Assembly: GCF_003258595.1 (NCBI RefSeq) | Contig: NZ_QHHQ01000001.1 | Span: 1,240,001-1,304,000 of the forward strand | Length of the DNA stretch: 64,000 nt | Direction of reading: 5' to 3' | Source of the DNA: Acuticoccus sediminis | GTDB lineage: Bacteria > Pseudomonadota > Alphaproteobacteria > Rhizobiales > Amorphaceae | Part shown: positions 1 through 7,758 of the stretch, piece after piece | Layout: each line of letters starts with the position of its first letter | Position numbering within the stretch: the first letter of the stretch is position 1 | Position numbers and translations under genes: made by a program | The notes under the pieces: generated by a model | The model's input: only the letters and a program-made list of their open reading frames with translations | Databases searched by the model: none | Told to the model about the DNA's origin: nothing

Positions 1-1
1 G

Positions 2-268
2 GCCGAGAAGGGGCTCGACATTTCAAAGCGTAAGCCGCGGTCGCTGGAGGAGCTCAACGACACCTCCTTCGACCTCGTCGTCACGCTGGCCCCCGAGGCG
101 CACCACCACGTTCTCGATCTGGCGCGCACCCAGAGCTTCGACGTCGTCTACTGGCCGACGCTCGACCCGTCCGGCGCTCAGGGGTCGCGAGAACAGATCC
201 TTGAGAGCTACCGTTCCGTGCGGGATGCCCTCGATCATCAGGTGAATGAGCTGTTTGCTCAAACTTGA
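2..268 (+). CDS. Low-molecular-weight protein-tyrosine-phosphatase-like protein (3' part only)
   Basis: The reading frame is open from the window edge and ends in TGA; 88 residues of the C-terminal part are visible. The piece reads through a basic segment (KGLDISKRKPRSLEEL) into FDLVVTLAPEAHHHVLDL and then YWPTLDPS, which resembles the second half of the arsenate reductase / low-Mr phosphatase fold, where the acid-loop DP lies in such a context. The catalytic CX5R loop would be upstream and is not seen. In many Hyphomicrobiales a gene of this family sits just before infA, and the next gene here is infA 104 bp downstream. The substrate is unknown. The family call rests on this partial match and on position. 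Confidence 0.6.
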   Translation, partial: AEKGLDISKRKPRSLEELNDTSFDLVVTLAPEAHHHVLDLARTQSFDVVYWPTLDPSGAQGSREQILESYRSVRDALDHQVNELFAQT

Positions 269-372
269 CCCTCTGTCAGGGGGACATTGTGACGAAATAG
301 CTGTATCACCACCTTTAGACAGGGCCGGTGCCGGGCACCGCCCATCATGTGAAACAACGTTGAAGGGCCTCA

Positions 373-591
373 ATGGCGAAAGAGGAAGTGTTGGAGTTCC
401 CCGGTCAAGTGACCGAACTCCTCCCCAACGCGACGTTCCGCGTCAAGCTTGAGAATGATCACGAAATTATTGCGCATACTGCTGGTCGGATGCGGAAGAA
501 TCGCATTCGTGTGCTTGCCGGCGACCGTGTGTTGGTGGAAATGACCCCGTACGACCTGACCAAGGGTCGCATTACATACCGTTATAAGTGA
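373..591 (+). CDS. infA: Translation initiation factor IF-1
   Basis: Seventy-two residues, the normal length for bacterial IF-1. It begins [11 protein letters not shown] and contains the S1-type OB-fold signature, with [22 protein letters not shown] in the first half and [23 protein letters not shown] at the end. IF-1 binds the A-site of the 30S subunit and assists IF-2 and IF-3 during start-codon selection in the cytoplasm. The gene is followed after only 4 bp by maf and then yacG, a common Hyphomicrobiales order, so the three are probably co-transcribed. The 104 bp upstream contain no other recognised gene and presumably hold the promoter or a read-through linker. Confidence 0.97.
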   Translation: MAKEEVLEFPGQVTELLPNATFRVKLENDHEIIAHTAGRMRKNRIRVLAGDRVLVEMTPYDLTKGRITYRYK

Positions 592-595
592 TCCG

Positions 596-1234
596 ATGGC
601 GCGAGCGCGCAACTCGATCCTGATCCTCGCCTCGGGCTCGCCGCGGCGGTTGGCGCTGTTGGAGCAGATCGGCATCGTGCCCGATCACATCTCGCCGGCG
701 GATATCGACGAGACACCCGAGCGCAAGGAACGCCCGAGCGCCTACGCGATGCGACTGGCCCGCGAAAAGGCGGACGTGGCCGTCAACCGCGCCCGAGCGA
801 TGCTGAACCAGCGTGACGCCTACGTGCTTGCGGCCGACACGGTCGTCGCCGTGGGGCGCCGAATCATGCCCAAGGCCGAGTCGTTCGACGTGGCCCAGGC
901 CTGCCTGAAGTCCCTCTCGGGGCGCAACCACACCGTCCTGACCGCCGTGGTCGTCCACGGCCCGCGCGGGCGTGTGCGCGAGCGGCTGGTGGAGACGCGG
1001 GTGAAGATGAAGCGGCTGTCCGACCGCGAGATCGCCGACTACCTGGCGAGCGGGGAGTGGGACGGCAAGGCGGGTGGCTACGCGATCCAGGGACGCGCCG
1101 CGGCGTTCGTCACCCAGATCGTCGGCTCCTACTCCGCCGTCGTGGGCCTGCCGCTCTACGAGACGGCGCAGCTCCTTTCCGGCATGGGCTACGTCAGCTC
1201 CGGCGACCTCATGTCGGAGGAGGTGCCGGCTTGA
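596..1234 (+). CDS. maf: Maf-family nucleoside triphosphate pyrophosphatase
   Basis: A 212-residue protein of normal Maf length. The N-terminal signature ASGSPRRLALLEQIG (about residues 13-27) is the phosphate-binding SxSPRR motif. Downstream are AADTVVAVGRRIM and the KAGGYAIQGRAAAFV segment near residue 160, typical of the family. Maf enzymes hydrolyse non-canonical or canonical NTPs (dTTP/UTP in the YhdE type) to monophosphates and pyrophosphate and have been linked to septum control. The ATG lies 4 bp after the infA stop, and its own stop overlaps the yacG start. Which nucleotide is preferred cannot be read from the sequence. Confidence 0.93.
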   Translation: MARARNSILILASGSPRRLALLEQIGIVPDHISPADIDETPERKERPSAYAMRLAREKADVAVNRARAMLNQRDAYVLAADTVVAVGRRIMPKAESFDVAQACLKSLSGRNHTVLTAVVVHGPRGRVRERLVETRVKMKRLSDREIADYLASGEWDGKAGGYAIQGRAAAFVTQIVGSYSAVVGLPLYETAQLLSGMGYVSSGDLMSEEVPA

Positions 1235-1443
1235 ACGCGCACGACCCGTCCCAACCGCACCCCGCGCGGCCGTGCCCCGTGTGCGGCAAGCCGGCCGCGC
1301 ATGCGACCCGGCCGTTCTGCTCCAAGCGGTGCGCCGACGTCGACCTGCACCGCTGGCTCGGCGGCCACTACCGCGTCCCCGTCGTCGAGGAGGACGGCGG
1401 CCTCGATGATACCGCTCGTGACGACAGCGCGCGCGACGACTGA
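1231..1443 (+). CDS. yacG: DNA gyrase inhibitor YacG (TTG start)
   Basis: A small zinc-finger protein of 70 residues with CPVCGK near residue 15 and FCSKRCADVDLHRWL further on, giving the four-cysteine C-x2-C / C-x3-C zinc site and the conserved DLHRWL tail of YacG. YacG binds GyrB and restrains gyrase in E. coli. I chose the TTG at 1231 because a strong GGAGGAGG ribosome site precedes it by about 8 bases; no in-frame ATG or GTG is suitably placed. The start overlaps the maf stop, so translation is probably coupled. The C-terminus is unusually rich in Asp and Arg. Confidence 0.88.
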   Translation: MNAHDPSQPHPARPCPVCGKPAAHATRPFCSKRCADVDLHRWLGGHYRVPVVEEDGGLDDTARDDSARDD

Positions 1444-1631
1444 GGCGCGTGCCGCCGCCGCGCGCGGCCACTTCACGCACCCCGCCGCGCGCCGCGCGGC
1501 GCCAGCATCCCGCCGCGCGGCTCGCCCTCTTAGGGGTGGGCTGGCGGGCCGGCTGAACAAATAGGCCTTGCGTTGGAAGGCGTTGTGGGGCGGATTTCAA
1601 GCGAGCTGTTCGTCAAGCGAAGGGTTCGGCG

Positions 1632-2048
1632 ATGAGCGCCGCCATCGAATTCAAGCTGACCACGCCGGACGAGCTGACCGATCTGCTCGACGCGATCGAG
1701 GCGTTCGGTGAGGCTCAGGACCTTCCCGTCAGGACGGTGATGACGCTCAACCTCGTTCTGGAGGAGCTCGTCACCAACGCCATCAACTACGGGTCCGGGC
1801 CGGGCGGGGCGGTCGTCAACGTCTGGGCCGAGCTGCGGGACGCGCGCGTCTACGGCTGCGTACGGGACAACGGGGTCGCCTTCAATCCCTTGGAGCACAG
1901 GGCTCCCAACATCGAGGCGTCGATCGAGGACCGGCCCATAGGCGGCCTGGGGCTCCACATTGTGCGCGAGATGGCGCAGAACCTCGACTACCAACGGGTG
2001 GGGGCGGAGAACGTCCTCAAGTTCCAACTGTCTGTCCAGGAAGGCTGA
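1632..2048 (+). CDS. RsbW-like anti-sigma-type serine kinase (GHKL ATP-binding protein)
   Basis: A stand-alone 138-residue GHKL ATPase domain. The N box LVLEELVTNAINYG lies at about residues 41-54, the G1 box RDNGVAFNP at 78-86, and the G2-type IGGLGLHIVREM at 103-114. In the RsbW/SpoIIAB family such proteins phosphorylate a STAS-domain antagonist on serine and sequester a partner, often a sigma factor. The STAS partner follows 4 bp downstream. No sigma factor is adjacent; the nearest, rpoH at 34088, is unrelated in context. The SpoIIE-type phosphatase at 9634 is the likely opposing enzyme. The partner that this kinase sequesters is unknown. Confidence 0.88.
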   Translation: MSAAIEFKLTTPDELTDLLDAIEAFGEAQDLPVRTVMTLNLVLEELVTNAINYGSGPGGAVVNVWAELRDARVYGCVRDNGVAFNPLEHRAPNIEASIEDRPIGGLGLHIVREMAQNLDYQRVGAENVLKFQLSVQEG

Positions 2049-2052
2049 CCAC

Positions 2053-2397
2053 GTGAGCGATCTTACCGTCGAACTCGAAACCCTGGACGACGTGGTCGTG
2101 TTCATCTGCAACGGACGCGTCGATTCAAATACGGCCAAGACGCTGCAGTCGACCGTGATCGGGCGCATCCAGGAGGGCGCGGACCATGTGGTCATGGACC
2201 TCGCCAACACCAACTACATCTCGAGCGCGGGGCTGCGCGTCATCCTGATGGCGGGCAAGCAGATCAAGTCCGCCGGCGGGCGCTTCGTGCTGTGCGGCAT
2301 GCAGCCGTCGGTGCGGGACGTGTTCGAGGTGACGGGATTCCTGCGCCTCTTCGAGATCTGCCACTCGCGCGAGGAGGCGGTCAGCGCCGCGCAGTAG
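2053..2397 (+). CDS. STAS-domain anti-sigma factor antagonist
   Basis: A 114-residue single STAS domain starting at a GTG 4 bp after the kinase stop. The segment DLANTNYISSAGLRVILMAGK (about residues 55-75) carries the conserved Asp and the Ser-Ser-Ala-Gly-Leu loop whose serine is phosphorylated in SpoIIAA/RsbV. The kinase upstream is the expected phosphorylating enzyme; the PP2C phosphatase encoded at 9634-11709 is the expected dephosphorylating one. In the known families the unphosphorylated form binds the kinase and releases its partner. GTG was preferred because the reading frame upstream overlaps the kinase gene. Confidence 0.88.
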   Translation: MSDLTVELETLDDVVVFICNGRVDSNTAKTLQSTVIGRIQEGADHVVMDLANTNYISSAGLRVILMAGKQIKSAGGRFVLCGMQPSVRDVFEVTGFLRLFEICHSREEAVSAAQ

Positions 2398-2412
2398 GCC
2401 GCGCGCCGGCCG

Positions 2413-3153
2413 CTACACCGCGGCGAGGCGTTCGGCGCGCGAGAGCGACGCATCCGCCGCGTCGGGCAGGACGAAGTGCAGGTACGCCCGGCCGCAGTCG
2501 CCGCGGATGGCGTCGTAGGCCCACGAGCCGCGGTCGAACAGCGCGTTGGCGGCATCCGTGTCATGCGCGAGGCGCCAGTCGCTCTCCGCGCCGTCGTCGG
2601 GCCGGGGCAGCGGCCCGAGCGCCGGGCGCCACAGCAGATAGCGCATCCCGTACGACTTCTGCGCCGCGCGCACGATCCGGAACCCCTGCTTGGTGAGGTT
2701 GCGCATCGACGGCACGTTGCTCGGCGCGACGGTGCAGACGGCATGGTCCGCCCCCCTGGCGCAGGCGTGCTCGATCCGCGCGTCGATCAGGACGCGCTGC
2801 AATCCGCGCGACCAGCAGGTCGGCAGCACCGCCGAACCGTCCAGCACGAAGAGCCGTTCCGCCGGCGGCACGCACGCCTCGATCCCCATGCGGTCCTCGC
2901 TGCCCTCCACCTCCGGCCGCACCATCCCGTAAGCGACGAGGGTGCCGTCCTCGACGAGGCCGATGATGGCCCCGCCGCAGTCGAGCATCGCGTGGAACAC
3001 GCTCGGATCGTCGCGGCGCACCAGGTCGCCCGAGGGGAGGGCGTCGAGCGTGCGGCTGTGCACGTCGTAGACCGCGCCGACGTCGTCGTGCGTCAGCATC
3101 CGCACGACGATGGCGGGCGGCTCCTGCGGCGGGATATCGACCCTGAGTTTCAT
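2413..3153 (-). CDS. GNAT-family N-acetyltransferase-like protein
   Basis: A protein of 246 residues starting [20 protein letters not shown]. The central part resembles a GNAT fold: a divergent acyl-CoA region around [22 protein letters not shown], then [23 protein letters not shown], the usual late-strand pattern with N-x-x-S and the KxGF turn. The substrate is unknown. It is the last gene of the leftward operon 6850-2413, and its ATG overlaps the stop of the upstream binding-protein gene by 4 bp (ATGA), so expression is translationally coupled. A role in modifying a protein or ligand of that operon is inference only. Confidence 0.72.
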   Translation of the reverse strand: MKLRVDIPPQEPPAIVVRMLTHDDVGAVYDVHSRTLDALPSGDLVRRDDPSVFHAMLDCGGAIIGLVEDGTLVAYGMVRPEVEGSEDRMGIEACVPPAERLFVLDGSAVLPTCWSRGLQRVLIDARIEHACARGADHAVCTVAPSNVPSMRNLTKQGFRIVRAAQKSYGMRYLLWRPALGPLPRPDDGAESDWRLAHDTDAANALFDRGSWAYDAIRGDCGRAYLHFVLPDAADASLSRAERLAAV

Positions 3154-4160
3154 TCGTCCCTCAGGATGTTGGCGTAGTTCAACATGGCGAGCGGCGGGTA
3201 GAGCTTCATCTCTTTCGCCATCTTCATGTTGATGATCAGCGCGAAGCGCTTCAGCGTCTCGATCGGGATCGAGGCGGGGGCGATGCCGTCCACCAGGATC
3301 TGCTCGGCCTTGTAGCCGGTGAGCTGGCCGACCGAGTAGTAGCGGCTGATGAGGCTGATGAGCGCATCGCTCTGCATCCGCTCCACCGCCGAGAAGCCGG
3401 GGACGCCGAGGGCCGTGGCCGTGGGCGTGACCGCGTCCATCTGCTGGCTGAGGAACGTGTCGGGGAGATAGTAGAGCCATTCCGCCCCGTCCTCGGCGAG
3501 CTCGGTCACGAGCTTCGCCGCCGCCGACCCGTCCGGCTTGCCGTCGCCGAGGAGCGGGAAGGTCCGCTCCACCACGTCGAAGCCCATGTCCTCGCCGATC
3601 GTCTTCACGCTCGCGACGATCGCCACCGAGTTCGGCTCGTTGGAGGTGTAGAGGACGCCCAGCCGCTCGAACGGCTTGTAGGTCTGCATGGCGCGAAGCT
3701 GCGGCTCCGGTGGGACCACGTGCGAGGTGCCGGTAATGTTGCGCCCGGAGGACTCGAACGAGGGGACGAGGCCGGACTCCACCGGCGCCGACACCATCGT
3801 GAAGACGCCCGGAAGCTCGGTGATGTTCCTGTCCGGGTCGACGTCGTCGTAGCGGCCGAAGGTGGCGAGCGTGTTGGGCGTCCCCCAGGAGTAGACGAGG
3901 TCCGGCTTGAGCGCCTTGATCTCCTGCACGATGCCCGGGACCCGCGTCGGGTCGAGGTTGGCGTCGAACGGGATCAGCTTCACCGGTACGCCGCGCTGCT
4001 CCAGGTAGTCGCTGAAGCCGCGCTCCACGGCGGTCGCGCCGCGGTAGAGGATCTGCGCGATGGTGTAGGGCGTCTGCCCCCATGCGCGGTTGACGTACGG
4101 GGCGGCGAGGGCCCCGGCTCCGAGCGCGATCGCCCTGCGTCTGGTCAGCGTCAAGGTCAT
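3150..4160 (-). CDS. ABC-type substrate-binding protein (ABC_sub_bind/TrpX-like), orphan
   Basis: A secreted binding protein of about 336 residues. The N-terminus [20 protein letters not shown] is a twin-arginine-like signal followed by YVNRAWGQ as the probable cleavage zone. The mature part reads [36 protein letters not shown], and later [14 protein letters not shown], which fits the ABC_sub_bind (TrpX/BMP-like) fold. No ABC permease or ATPase is nearby. Instead it follows a sensor-MFS fusion by 4-7 bp and overlaps the acetyltransferase by 4 bp. It may present a ligand to that membrane protein (inference). A GTG at 4163 is an alternative start. Confidence 0.8.
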   Translation of the reverse strand: MTLTLTRRRAIALGAGALAAPYVNRAWGQTPYTIAQILYRGATAVERGFSDYLEQRGVPVKLIPFDANLDPTRVPGIVQEIKALKPDLVYSWGTPNTLATFGRYDDVDPDRNITELPGVFTMVSAPVESGLVPSFESSGRNITGTSHVVPPEPQLRAMQTYKPFERLGVLYTSNEPNSVAIVASVKTIGEDMGFDVVERTFPLLGDGKPDGSAAAKLVTELAEDGAEWLYYLPDTFLSQQMDAVTPTATALGVPGFSAVERMQSDALISLISRYYSVGQLTGYKAEQILVDGIAPASIPIETLKRFALIINMKMAKEMKLYPPLAMLNYANILRDE

Positions 4161-4167
4161 CACTCGC

Positions 4168-6162
4168 TCACTCGTTGGAGAGGGCCGCGACGGGGCCGCT
4201 TTCGGCCACCATCATCGCGAGCCCGAACAGCAGCGCCCCGGCGATGAGGACGAAGCCCATGAACAGGATGGCGATCTCGGCGGACGTCGCCGCCCAGACC
4301 GCCGCGAAGACCGCCGGTCCCGCCGCGTTGCCGGACCGCTCCACGAGGCGGAAGACGCCGTAGACGCCGCCCTCGGAAAGCTGTGGGAAGTAGCGGCGGC
4401 CGAGCTCGCCCACCAACGCGGACTGCGGGGTCGTCGAGAGGCCCTGCGCGATCCCCACCTGGACCACGAAGAGCGCCGCGCCCCACGGCTCCGGCCAGAG
4501 GAAGAGGTGCGCCACCGCCAGGCCCGACAGGACGCCGCCGAGGACGACGTACGGCACGCGCTTGGCGTTCTGGTCCGAGAACGAGGAGATGGCCGGCACC
4601 ACCAGCAGCATGACGAGCCCGTAGAGCATCAGGACGCGGCCGATGGTGGACGGCTCGAACGACACCGCGAGGTCGAGCGGCAGGTAGTAGAAGGCGATGC
4701 CGATGAGGATCATCTTCGCCGGGAAGGCGCAGGCGACCATCAGCAGGAAGATCGCCGGCTTGGTCAGGACGATCGCGCAGTCCCGCAGGCGCGCCGTCGG
4801 CTTGGCCGTGATCCGCGTCTCCCGGTCGTCCGGCAGCGCGACGACGGCGCAGATGTAGGCGACCAGCGCCATCGCCGCGGAGATGAGGAAGGTCGGGTTC
4901 GGGCCGAGCCTGTCGGCGATGATGCCGCCGATGGGCGGGCCGCACAGCATCGCCGCCATGATGGCCGAGACGAAGAGGCTCATGCCGCGGGCCCGGTTCG
5001 CGGCGCCGGTCCGGTCGACGATGTAGCCCTGCGCCGCGACGAAGACGATGGCGAAGCCGACGGCGGTGATCGCGCGGGCGGCGATGAGCGTCCCCATCGA
5101 CGCGGCGACGGACGTCGCGAGGAAGCCGAGCACCGCGGCCACCGCGCCGAGGCGCAGCGAACGGGCGCGGCCGAACTTCTCGGTCCACACGTTGAGGACC
5201 GGCTGGCCGAGCGCCATGATGGCCATGAAGATCGTGATCGGCAGGGCGATGACGAACTCCACCGACAATCCGGCGATCGGCTGGGCCATGCTCTCGATGT
5301 AGCTCGGCAGGAACGGGCGCGTCAGCTCCTCGGCGAAGTAGAACAGGAACACAGGCGCGCGGACCGCGACGAGGGCGACCGGCGTCTCGTAGCGTGTGCT
5401 GGAGAGCTTGTGGGAGGCGTCGATCCGGTCGAGCTCGGCGAGCGCCTCGCGGTCGCCCTTCGCGGTCGCCGCGTCCACCAGTCTGACGTGCTCTGCATGG
5501 ACGCGGGCGATCTCCTGGTCCACGGCCTCCACCTCCTGGGCGATGGCGCCGGAACCGGAGAGCGGGAGGTGGGGACGGAAGTCCCCCCGCCACAGCGCGG
5601 CGAGCCGCTGGGCGAGACCCCGCAGCATCACCGCCGAGGCCTGCGTGAAGGCGAAGGAGACGAGCTCCAGCGCGACGAGGACCGCGACGATCAGGAGAAC
5701 CGCGACGTCGAGCCAGAGCTCGCGCACCAGGACGCGGGCGACCCGGTCGGGCGTCCCGACCACCACCTCGCCGACGGTCTTGCCGCCGACGACGATGGGC
5801 GCGCTCGCGGTCTCCATGCCGTCGGCGTCGGCGAGCTCCTCCGGCTCGAAGTCGTGGCTGTCGGACTGGGCGACGACGCGGCCGTCGGGGTGGACGATGC
5901 GCACGAAGGCGAACTCGGGGTTCTCCTGCAGCGCGACGTCGAGCACGTCCTCGGCCCGCACGAGCTGGTCGAGGCCGATGCCGTATTCGCCCGCCTGGCC
6001 GACGAGGCCGGAGATCGAGCGGGCGACCGTGCGCGCCTTCTGGTCGAGGGCGGGCAGGAGCAGCCGCTCGGCCGCGCTGATCGTCTGCCAGGAGATCGCC
6101 GCGAGACCGGCGATCAGGACCGCGGTGACGCAGGCGAGCAGGATACCGTCGAAACGGCGCAT
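4168..6162 (-). CDS. Sensor-HAMP-MFS fusion membrane protein (leftward copy)
   Basis: A 664-residue protein with an unusual order of parts. A TM helix lies at about 7-27, an extracytoplasmic domain at 30-145, a second TM at 150-172, a HAMP-like cytoplasmic linker at 175-225 (LAQRLAALWRGDF then IAQEVEAVDQEI) and a coiled segment to 255. A major-facilitator core of roughly 12 helices runs from 262 to the end. The MFS part shows a motif-A-like TEKFGRARSLRLG and a motif-C-like CGPPIGGIIADRLG. The first 255 residues look like a receptor, not a transporter extension. It lies 4 bp after the small sensor gene and 4-7 bp before the binding-protein gene. Substrate or signal is unknown. Confidence 0.85.
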   Translation of the reverse strand: MRRFDGILLACVTAVLIAGLAAISWQTISAAERLLLPALDQKARTVARSISGLVGQAGEYGIGLDQLVRAEDVLDVALQENPEFAFVRIVHPDGRVVAQSDSHDFEPEELADADGMETASAPIVVGGKTVGEVVVGTPDRVARVLVRELWLDVAVLLIVAVLVALELVSFAFTQASAVMLRGLAQRLAALWRGDFRPHLPLSGSGAIAQEVEAVDQEIARVHAEHVRLVDAATAKGDREALAELDRIDASHKLSSTRYETPVALVAVRAPVFLFYFAEELTRPFLPSYIESMAQPIAGLSVEFVIALPITIFMAIMALGQPVLNVWTEKFGRARSLRLGAVAAVLGFLATSVAASMGTLIAARAITAVGFAIVFVAAQGYIVDRTGAANRARGMSLFVSAIMAAMLCGPPIGGIIADRLGPNPTFLISAAMALVAYICAVVALPDDRETRITAKPTARLRDCAIVLTKPAIFLLMVACAFPAKMILIGIAFYYLPLDLAVSFEPSTIGRVLMLYGLVMLLVVPAISSFSDQNAKRVPYVVLGGVLSGLAVAHLFLWPEPWGAALFVVQVGIAQGLSTTPQSALVGELGRRYFPQLSEGGVYGVFRLVERSGNAAGPAVFAAVWAATSAEIAILFMGFVLIAGALLFGLAMMVAESGPVAALSNE

Positions 6163-6166
6163 GGCG

Positions 6167-6850
6167 TCAGGCCCCCGTCTTCTGCGGCACGAGGCCGAGC
6201 CGTTCGGCGACGGCGCGATGCTCGTCGTCGACCGCGGCGATGGAGGCGCGGATCTCCTGCGGCACCATCGCGCCGGATGCGGTCGGTGCCCGGTCCGTCA
6301 GGCGGTGCCAGAGCGCGCGCACGCTGAGCATCACCGCGACGGACACGATCGCGACACCGCCGAGGATGGCGAGCACCGAGAGCCACAGGATGCTGCGTCC
6401 CACGTCCGAGACGTTGGCGTCCAGGGCCTGCTGCGACGCGCGCACCACAACATTACCTTCGTTTGTTCCAAAGGCGGTATCGATAGGAGCAAAATGGCGC
6501 CAAGCGATGGCGGAGTCACCCCGGTCCTCGCTGCCGCGGCGGTCCGGATCGCTGGAGAAGAGGACGTTGCCGCCGCTGCCGACGACATCGATCGACAGCA
6601 CCATCGGGTCCGCGGCGGCCTCCCGCTCCAGGCTGCGGTTCATCACGTCCTGGCTCGTGAGCGGCACGCCCATCGACATGGCGACTTCGGCATCGTTGGC
6701 AATGCGCTCAGCGACGGTGGACATGCGGTCCCCCACCAGCTCAAGGTAGTTGTGGCGGACCCCAGCATAGTTCAGGTAGCTTCCGAGTGCGAGCGACGCC
6801 GCAACCAGAGGGATCAGGGCGGCCAGCAACGTCAGACTTAGTTTTCGCAT
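6167..6850 (-). CDS. Two-TM periplasmic sensor-like protein, no output domain (leftward)
   Basis: A 227-residue protein: TM at about 7-27, an extracytoplasmic region to about 150, TM at 153-175 and a short cytoplasmic tail of about 50 residues (IRASIAAVDDEHRAVAERLGL). There is no kinase, GGDEF or MCP output domain. The periplasmic part contains MGVPLTSQDVMNRSL followed by DPMVLSIDVVGSGGNVLF, a pattern shared with the N-terminal domains of the two sensor-MFS fusions and with the 248-residue neighbour. It is the first gene of the leftward operon; the start is the ATG at 6850, divergent from the rightward operon across 161 bp. It may pair with the fusion next door. Confidence 0.75.
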   Translation of the reverse strand: MRKLSLTLLAALIPLVAASLALGSYLNYAGVRHNYLELVGDRMSTVAERIANDAEVAMSMGVPLTSQDVMNRSLEREAAADPMVLSIDVVGSGGNVLFSSDPDRRGSEDRGDSAIAWRHFAPIDTAFGTNEGNVVVRASQQALDANVSDVGRSILWLSVLAILGGVAIVSVAVMLSVRALWHRLTDRAPTASGAMVPQEIRASIAAVDDEHRAVAERLGLVPQKTGA

Positions 6851-7011
6851 GACGTCCTTCGCAATCGAATGGTGAAACTGTTATTCCCGCATCGGTGAAG
6901 GACCGGTAACTGTCAATCTATCAACGGCAGAATGGGGAGGCTGAGCTTGATGTCGCGACGATTCTGCGGCTTGGTCGCGGTCTCCCTCCAGCAGGCAGTT
7001 CGATAGGGCCG
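6851..7011. promoter_or_regulatory. Divergent intergenic region between the two sensor-MFS operons
   Basis: These 161 bp separate two head-to-head operons and are noticeably less GC-rich near 6870-6930 than the flanking genes. They must contain both promoters if the operons have no other start. I see no convincing long inverted repeat or consensus operator. The reader should treat this only as the place where shared regulation of both operons would act. Confidence 0.5.
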
Positions 7012-7758
7012 ATGGGACGAACAAGCGGTCTTATTGTGTGTGCCATGGTGCCCATCGTGGCGCTGTTCGGCTTCATCGTCATGAGCGCGCGCGTGATCGA
7101 GCGCAGCGACGCCTCGCTCGGCGCGGCGGGCCTCGAATTCCTGCTGTCGCGGGTCGCGCAGACGGTCGAGCTCAATCTCCAGCTCGGCCTGCCGCTCGCG
7201 GAGCTGCAGCAGGTGGACACGATCCTGGAGAGCGCGGTCGCCTCGACGCCGGACGTCCTCGCGGCCGACGTGATCAGCCAGTCCGGCGTCACCCTCTTTT
7301 CCACGGACCGCGGCGCGGTCGGCGAACCGGTGCCGCGGGCCTGGGCCGTCGCCATGGAGGACGCCCGCGGCGGCTGGCGCGCCCGCGAGCAGGAAACCGT
7401 GACATTCGGCGAACCGCTGACGAACGATTTCGGTCAATTCGAGGGCTGGATCGCCATCATCGTCGACGCCACCGCGCTGGCGCCGCCGCTGTCGCGCTCG
7501 CCGGCGATGATCGTCGCCGCGGCGCCCATCGTCGGCGGCGCGGTCTTCGCCGCGATCGTGCTCGGCATCATCGTGTCGCTGCGTGCGGGGCGGGGGGTGA
7601 CGCGTGTCGCCGCCAGCGTGCGCGCGCGCCAGCTGATCGAGCGTCCGGCCTCGGCGCTCGGCACCGCGGCCAACACCGCGGTCGCCGGTCTCGGCCATAC
7701 CGAAGACCGCGTCGAGCGCGTGCAACGGGAACTGCGGCGGCTCGATGCGGAGCTCTAG
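7012..7758 (+). CDS. Two-TM periplasmic sensor-like protein, no output domain (rightward)
   Basis: A 248-residue protein with a TM at about 6-25, an extracytoplasmic domain of about 135 residues, a second TM at about 163-188 and a basic, coiled cytoplasmic tail (RVERVQRELRRLDAEL). It carries the same periplasmic pattern as its three neighbours: LGLPLAELQQVDTILE, then TPDVLAADVISQSGVTLF. No catalytic output domain is present. It opens the rightward operon and its end overlaps the start of the next gene by 14 bp, suggesting coupled production of the small sensor and the larger fusion. The ribosome site before ATG 7012 is weak. Confidence 0.75.
   Translation: MGRTSGLIVCAMVPIVALFGFIVMSARVIERSDASLGAAGLEFLLSRVAQTVELNLQLGLPLAELQQVDTILESAVASTPDVLAADVISQSGVTLFSTDRGAVGEPVPRAWAVAMEDARGGWRAREQETVTFGEPLTNDFGQFEGWIAIIVDATALAPPLSRSPAMIVAAAPIVGGAVFAAIVLGIIVSLRAGRGVTRVAASVRARQLIERPASALGTAANTAVAGLGHTEDRVERVQRELRRLDAEL

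Noticed and set aside
1444-1631. tRNA gene after yacG, as in some related genomes
   Set aside because: I could not fold a cloverleaf with an anticodon stem or find the T-arm consensus in this GC-rich gap.
4090-6327. A long open frame opposite the sensor-MFS gene (745 codons, plus strand)
   Set aside because: It lies antisense to a clearly folded protein, is dominated by Arg, Asp, Glu and Gly with no recognisable domain, and arises from the high GC content of the opposite strand. The same explanation covers other long antisense frames in the window.
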